Below, in pieces: positions 5,005 through 6,357 of a stretch of 6,357 bases of DNA. The stretch's first letter is position 1. Every line of letters starts with the position of its first letter. The DNA comes from Firmicutes bacterium UBA1393 (lineage in GTDB: Bacteria > Bacillota > DTU025): assembly GCA_002305255.1 (NCBI GenBank), contig DBQN01000013.1:2559-8915 (forward strand), in the 5' to 3' direction. The notes beneath the pieces were generated by a model. The model was not told where the DNA came from and did no database searches. It saw only the letters and a list, made by a program, of their open reading frames with translations. A program made the translations under genes and the position numbers.

Positions 5005-5769
5005 ATGTCGTTCCTAAAACTCAACAACTTGACGCGCAGGTTCGGCGGTCTGGTCGCAGTCAACGACCTGAGTTTCGAGATCGCCGAGGGCAAAGTGACA
5101 GGGCTCATCGGTCCGAACGGATCGGGCAAGAGCACTACCATCAACCTGATCTCGGGTGTGCTTCCCGTAACATCGGGCAGCGTGGAGTTCATGGGCCACA
5201 GAATCACGGGCAAGTCGCCCCATGCCATTTCCCGCATGGGCATTGCCAGGACGTATCAGCAGATACGTGTGTTTGAGAGCCTCACAGCCCTCGAGAACGT
5301 GCAGGTGGCTAGGGCGGGAATGTACCGCTCGGGTCTGGCCGACGTGCTGCTCAACACGGGTAAGCTCAAGCGCGAGGAGAGCCGCGAGCGCGATAAGGCG
5401 CGCGAACTGCTCGAGCTGGTGGGGCTGGGTAAGAAGGGCGACGAGATGCCGCGCAACTTGCCCTACGGTTTCCGAAGGTGCCTTGAGATCGCGCGCGCCC
5501 TCGCCCTCGAGCCGAAGCTGCTGCTCCTCGATGAGCCGGCCGCGGGCATGAACCGTGACGAGTTCATGGCCGTCACCGACCTGATCCTTAGGCTAAGGAA
5601 GACCGGCCTGTCGGTTCTGCTCGTCGAGCACACGATGGAGTTCGTTGAGACGTGCGTCGACCATGTGGTGGTGCTCAACTTCGGCCAGAAGCTGGCCGAA
5701 GGCACGTTCCACCAGATCGAACAGGATCCTCGGGTTATCGAGGCATATCTCGGCAAGGAGGAGCTATAA
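5005..5769 (+). CDS. livG: Branched-chain amino acid ABC transporter ATP-binding protein LivG
   Basis: Cytoplasmic ATPase of 254 residues, the length typical of LivG. Motifs in order: an A-loop region near RRFGG (11-15); Walker A GPNGSGKST (36-44); Q-loop ARTYQQIRVF (81-90, Q85), standing in for the usual RTFQNIRLF; an ABC signature region NLPYGFRRCLEIARAL (151-166); Walker B LLLLDEP (172-178, catalytic E177); D-loop AAGMN (179-183); and the H-loop VEHTMEFV (207-214, H209). The long insert between the Q-loop and the signature (about 100-150) and the C-terminal end DPRVIEAYLG (241-250) are LivG-like. The signature is unusual: most LivG proteins read YGQQRRLEIARAL, but here the two glutamines are F and R and the last R is C. 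All nucleotide-contacting catalytic residues are otherwise present, so it should be active. The gene sits 12 bases after livM and 1 base before livF, consistent with coupled translation of the two ATPases. Confidence 0.93.
   Translation: MSFLKLNNLTRRFGGLVAVNDLSFEIAEGKVTGLIGPNGSGKSTTINLISGVLPVTSGSVEFMGHRITGKSPHAISRMGIARTYQQIRVFESLTALENVQVARAGMYRSGLADVLLNTGKLKREESRERDKARELLELVGLGKKGDEMPRNLPYGFRRCLEIARALALEPKLLLLDEPAAGMNRDEFMAVTDLILRLRKTGLSVLLVEHTMEFVETCVDHVVVLNFGQKLAEGTFHQIEQDPRVIEAYLGKEEL
5755..5761 (+). promoter_or_regulatory. Ribosome binding site of livF inside the end of livG
   Basis: AAGGAGG lies in the last codons of livG and ends 9 bases before ATG 5771, which follows the livG stop by one base. 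This layout favours translational coupling and balanced amounts of the two ATPases. Confidence 0.8.
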
Positions 5770-5770
5770 C

Positions 5771-6357
5771 ATGCTGGAAATCAGAGGCCTCAGCGTGTCA
5801 TACAACGGGATTCCGGCTCTGCGCCGAGTGTCGCTCGATGTCAACCAGGGGGAGACAGTATCGGTGCTCGGCCCTAACGGCGCAGGCAAGACCACTCTGC
5901 TCAACGCCATCTCCGGACTGGTGAGCTCCGACTCCGGCAGCTCCATCAAGTTCATGGGCAAAGAGCTTGCAGGGCGTAACCCCGATGAGGTCGTTGCGGC
6001 AGGGATCGTGCAGGTGCCCGAGGGAAGGCAGATCTTCGCAGAGCTCACAGTGCTTGAGAACATCGAAATGGGCACAGTGTTGAGGCGCGACCGCAAGCAG
6101 GCCAGTGCTGACATCGCCGAGATGTTCGACATCTTCCCCGAGCTAAAGGGCAGGGAGAGGCAGAATGGCGGCACGCTCTCCGGCGGCGAACAGCAGATGC
6201 TCGCGATCGCGCGTGCGCTGGTAGCTGCGCCGAAGCTTGTGATGATAGACGAGCCGTCGATGGGCTTGGCGCCGGTGGTGGTGCAGAGGATCTTCCGCCT
6301 CATCAAAGACGTCATCGTCAAGCGGGGAATCACTGTGCTCCTGGTCGAGCAGAACAC
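5771..6357 (+). CDS. livF: Branched-chain amino acid ABC transporter ATP-binding protein LivF (3' end outside the window)
   Basis: The first 195 residues of the second ATPase are present; full LivF proteins have about 235-240, so some 40 C-terminal residues lie beyond the right edge. Motifs: MLEIRGLSVSYNGIPAL (1-17); Walker A GPNGAGKTT (34-42); Q-loop GIVQVPEGRQIF (78-89, Q81), a LivF hallmark; ELTVLENIEMG (91-101); a canonical signature LSGGEQQMLAIARAL (136-150); Walker B LVMIDEP (156-162, catalytic E161); D-loop SMGLAP (163-168); and LLVEQN (190-195), where LivF proteins characteristically carry Gln at the switch-histidine position. It should form a heterodimer with LivG. The reading frame is intact to the window edge, so the truncation is an edge effect and not a mutation. 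Confidence 0.93.
   Translation, partial: MLEIRGLSVSYNGIPALRRVSLDVNQGETVSVLGPNGAGKTTLLNAISGLVSSDSGSSIKFMGKELAGRNPDEVVAAGIVQVPEGRQIFAELTVLENIEMGTVLRRDRKQASADIAEMFDIFPELKGRERQNGGTLSGGEQQMLAIARALVAAPKLVMIDEPSMGLAPVVVQRIFRLIKDVIVKRGITVLLVEQN

Noticed and set aside
1..6357. CRISPR array, tRNA or rRNA genes, transposase genes
   Set aside because: No regularly spaced repeats, no tRNA-like cloverleaf with a T-arm motif, no rRNA signature and no transposase-like protein were found.

Overview
The window holds one operon-like block on the + strand, preceded by about 0.5 kb of leader with no convincing gene. The block is an M20-family metal-dependent amidohydrolase followed by a five-gene ABC importer of the branched-chain/hydrophobic amino acid (Liv, HAAT) type: substrate-binding protein, permease LivH, permease LivM, ATPase LivG and ATPase LivF. 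LivF is cut by the right edge of the window. Gene order and family assignments are clear from the translated motifs. The natural substrate is not.

Region by region: (1) Positions 1-538 are non-coding or unassigned. They contain an isolated hairpin (42-63), a GC-rich block with several nested inverted repeats (about 177-335), and an AT-rich stretch with a 32-bp dyad (374-405) that is the likeliest place for the operon promoter or operator. (2) The M20 amidohydrolase is at 539-1768. (3) The exported solute-binding protein is at 1843-2970, behind a near-perfect Shine-Dalgarno. (4) A 96-bp gap contains a strong 14-bp stem-loop (3005-3037). (5) livH, livM, livG and livF follow with gaps of 1-15 bp, each with a recognisable Shine-Dalgarno.

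Organism: the window is fairly GC-rich, uses many AGG arginine codons, and has AAGGAGG-type ribosome binding sites, as in GC-rich Bacillota or Synergistota. The binding protein has a Sec-type signal peptide but no lipobox cysteine. That fits a diderm cell with a true periplasm (for example Synergistota or a diderm Bacillota lineage) better than a typical monoderm Bacillota. This is inference, and the phylum cannot be fixed from this sequence.

How the genes work together (inference): the binding protein captures an amino acid or amino-acid derivative outside the inner membrane, LivH/LivM form the channel, and LivG/LivF power it. The cytosolic amidohydrolase (no signal peptide) probably deacylates or cleaves an imported N-acyl amino acid or similar conjugate. 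The stem-loop after the binding-protein gene probably helps keep that protein in excess over the membrane components. No clearly new system is visible. The points most worth a second look are the 5' structured region, the glycine/serine/asparagine tail on LivM, the altered ABC signature in LivG, and the stem-loop between the binding protein and livH.
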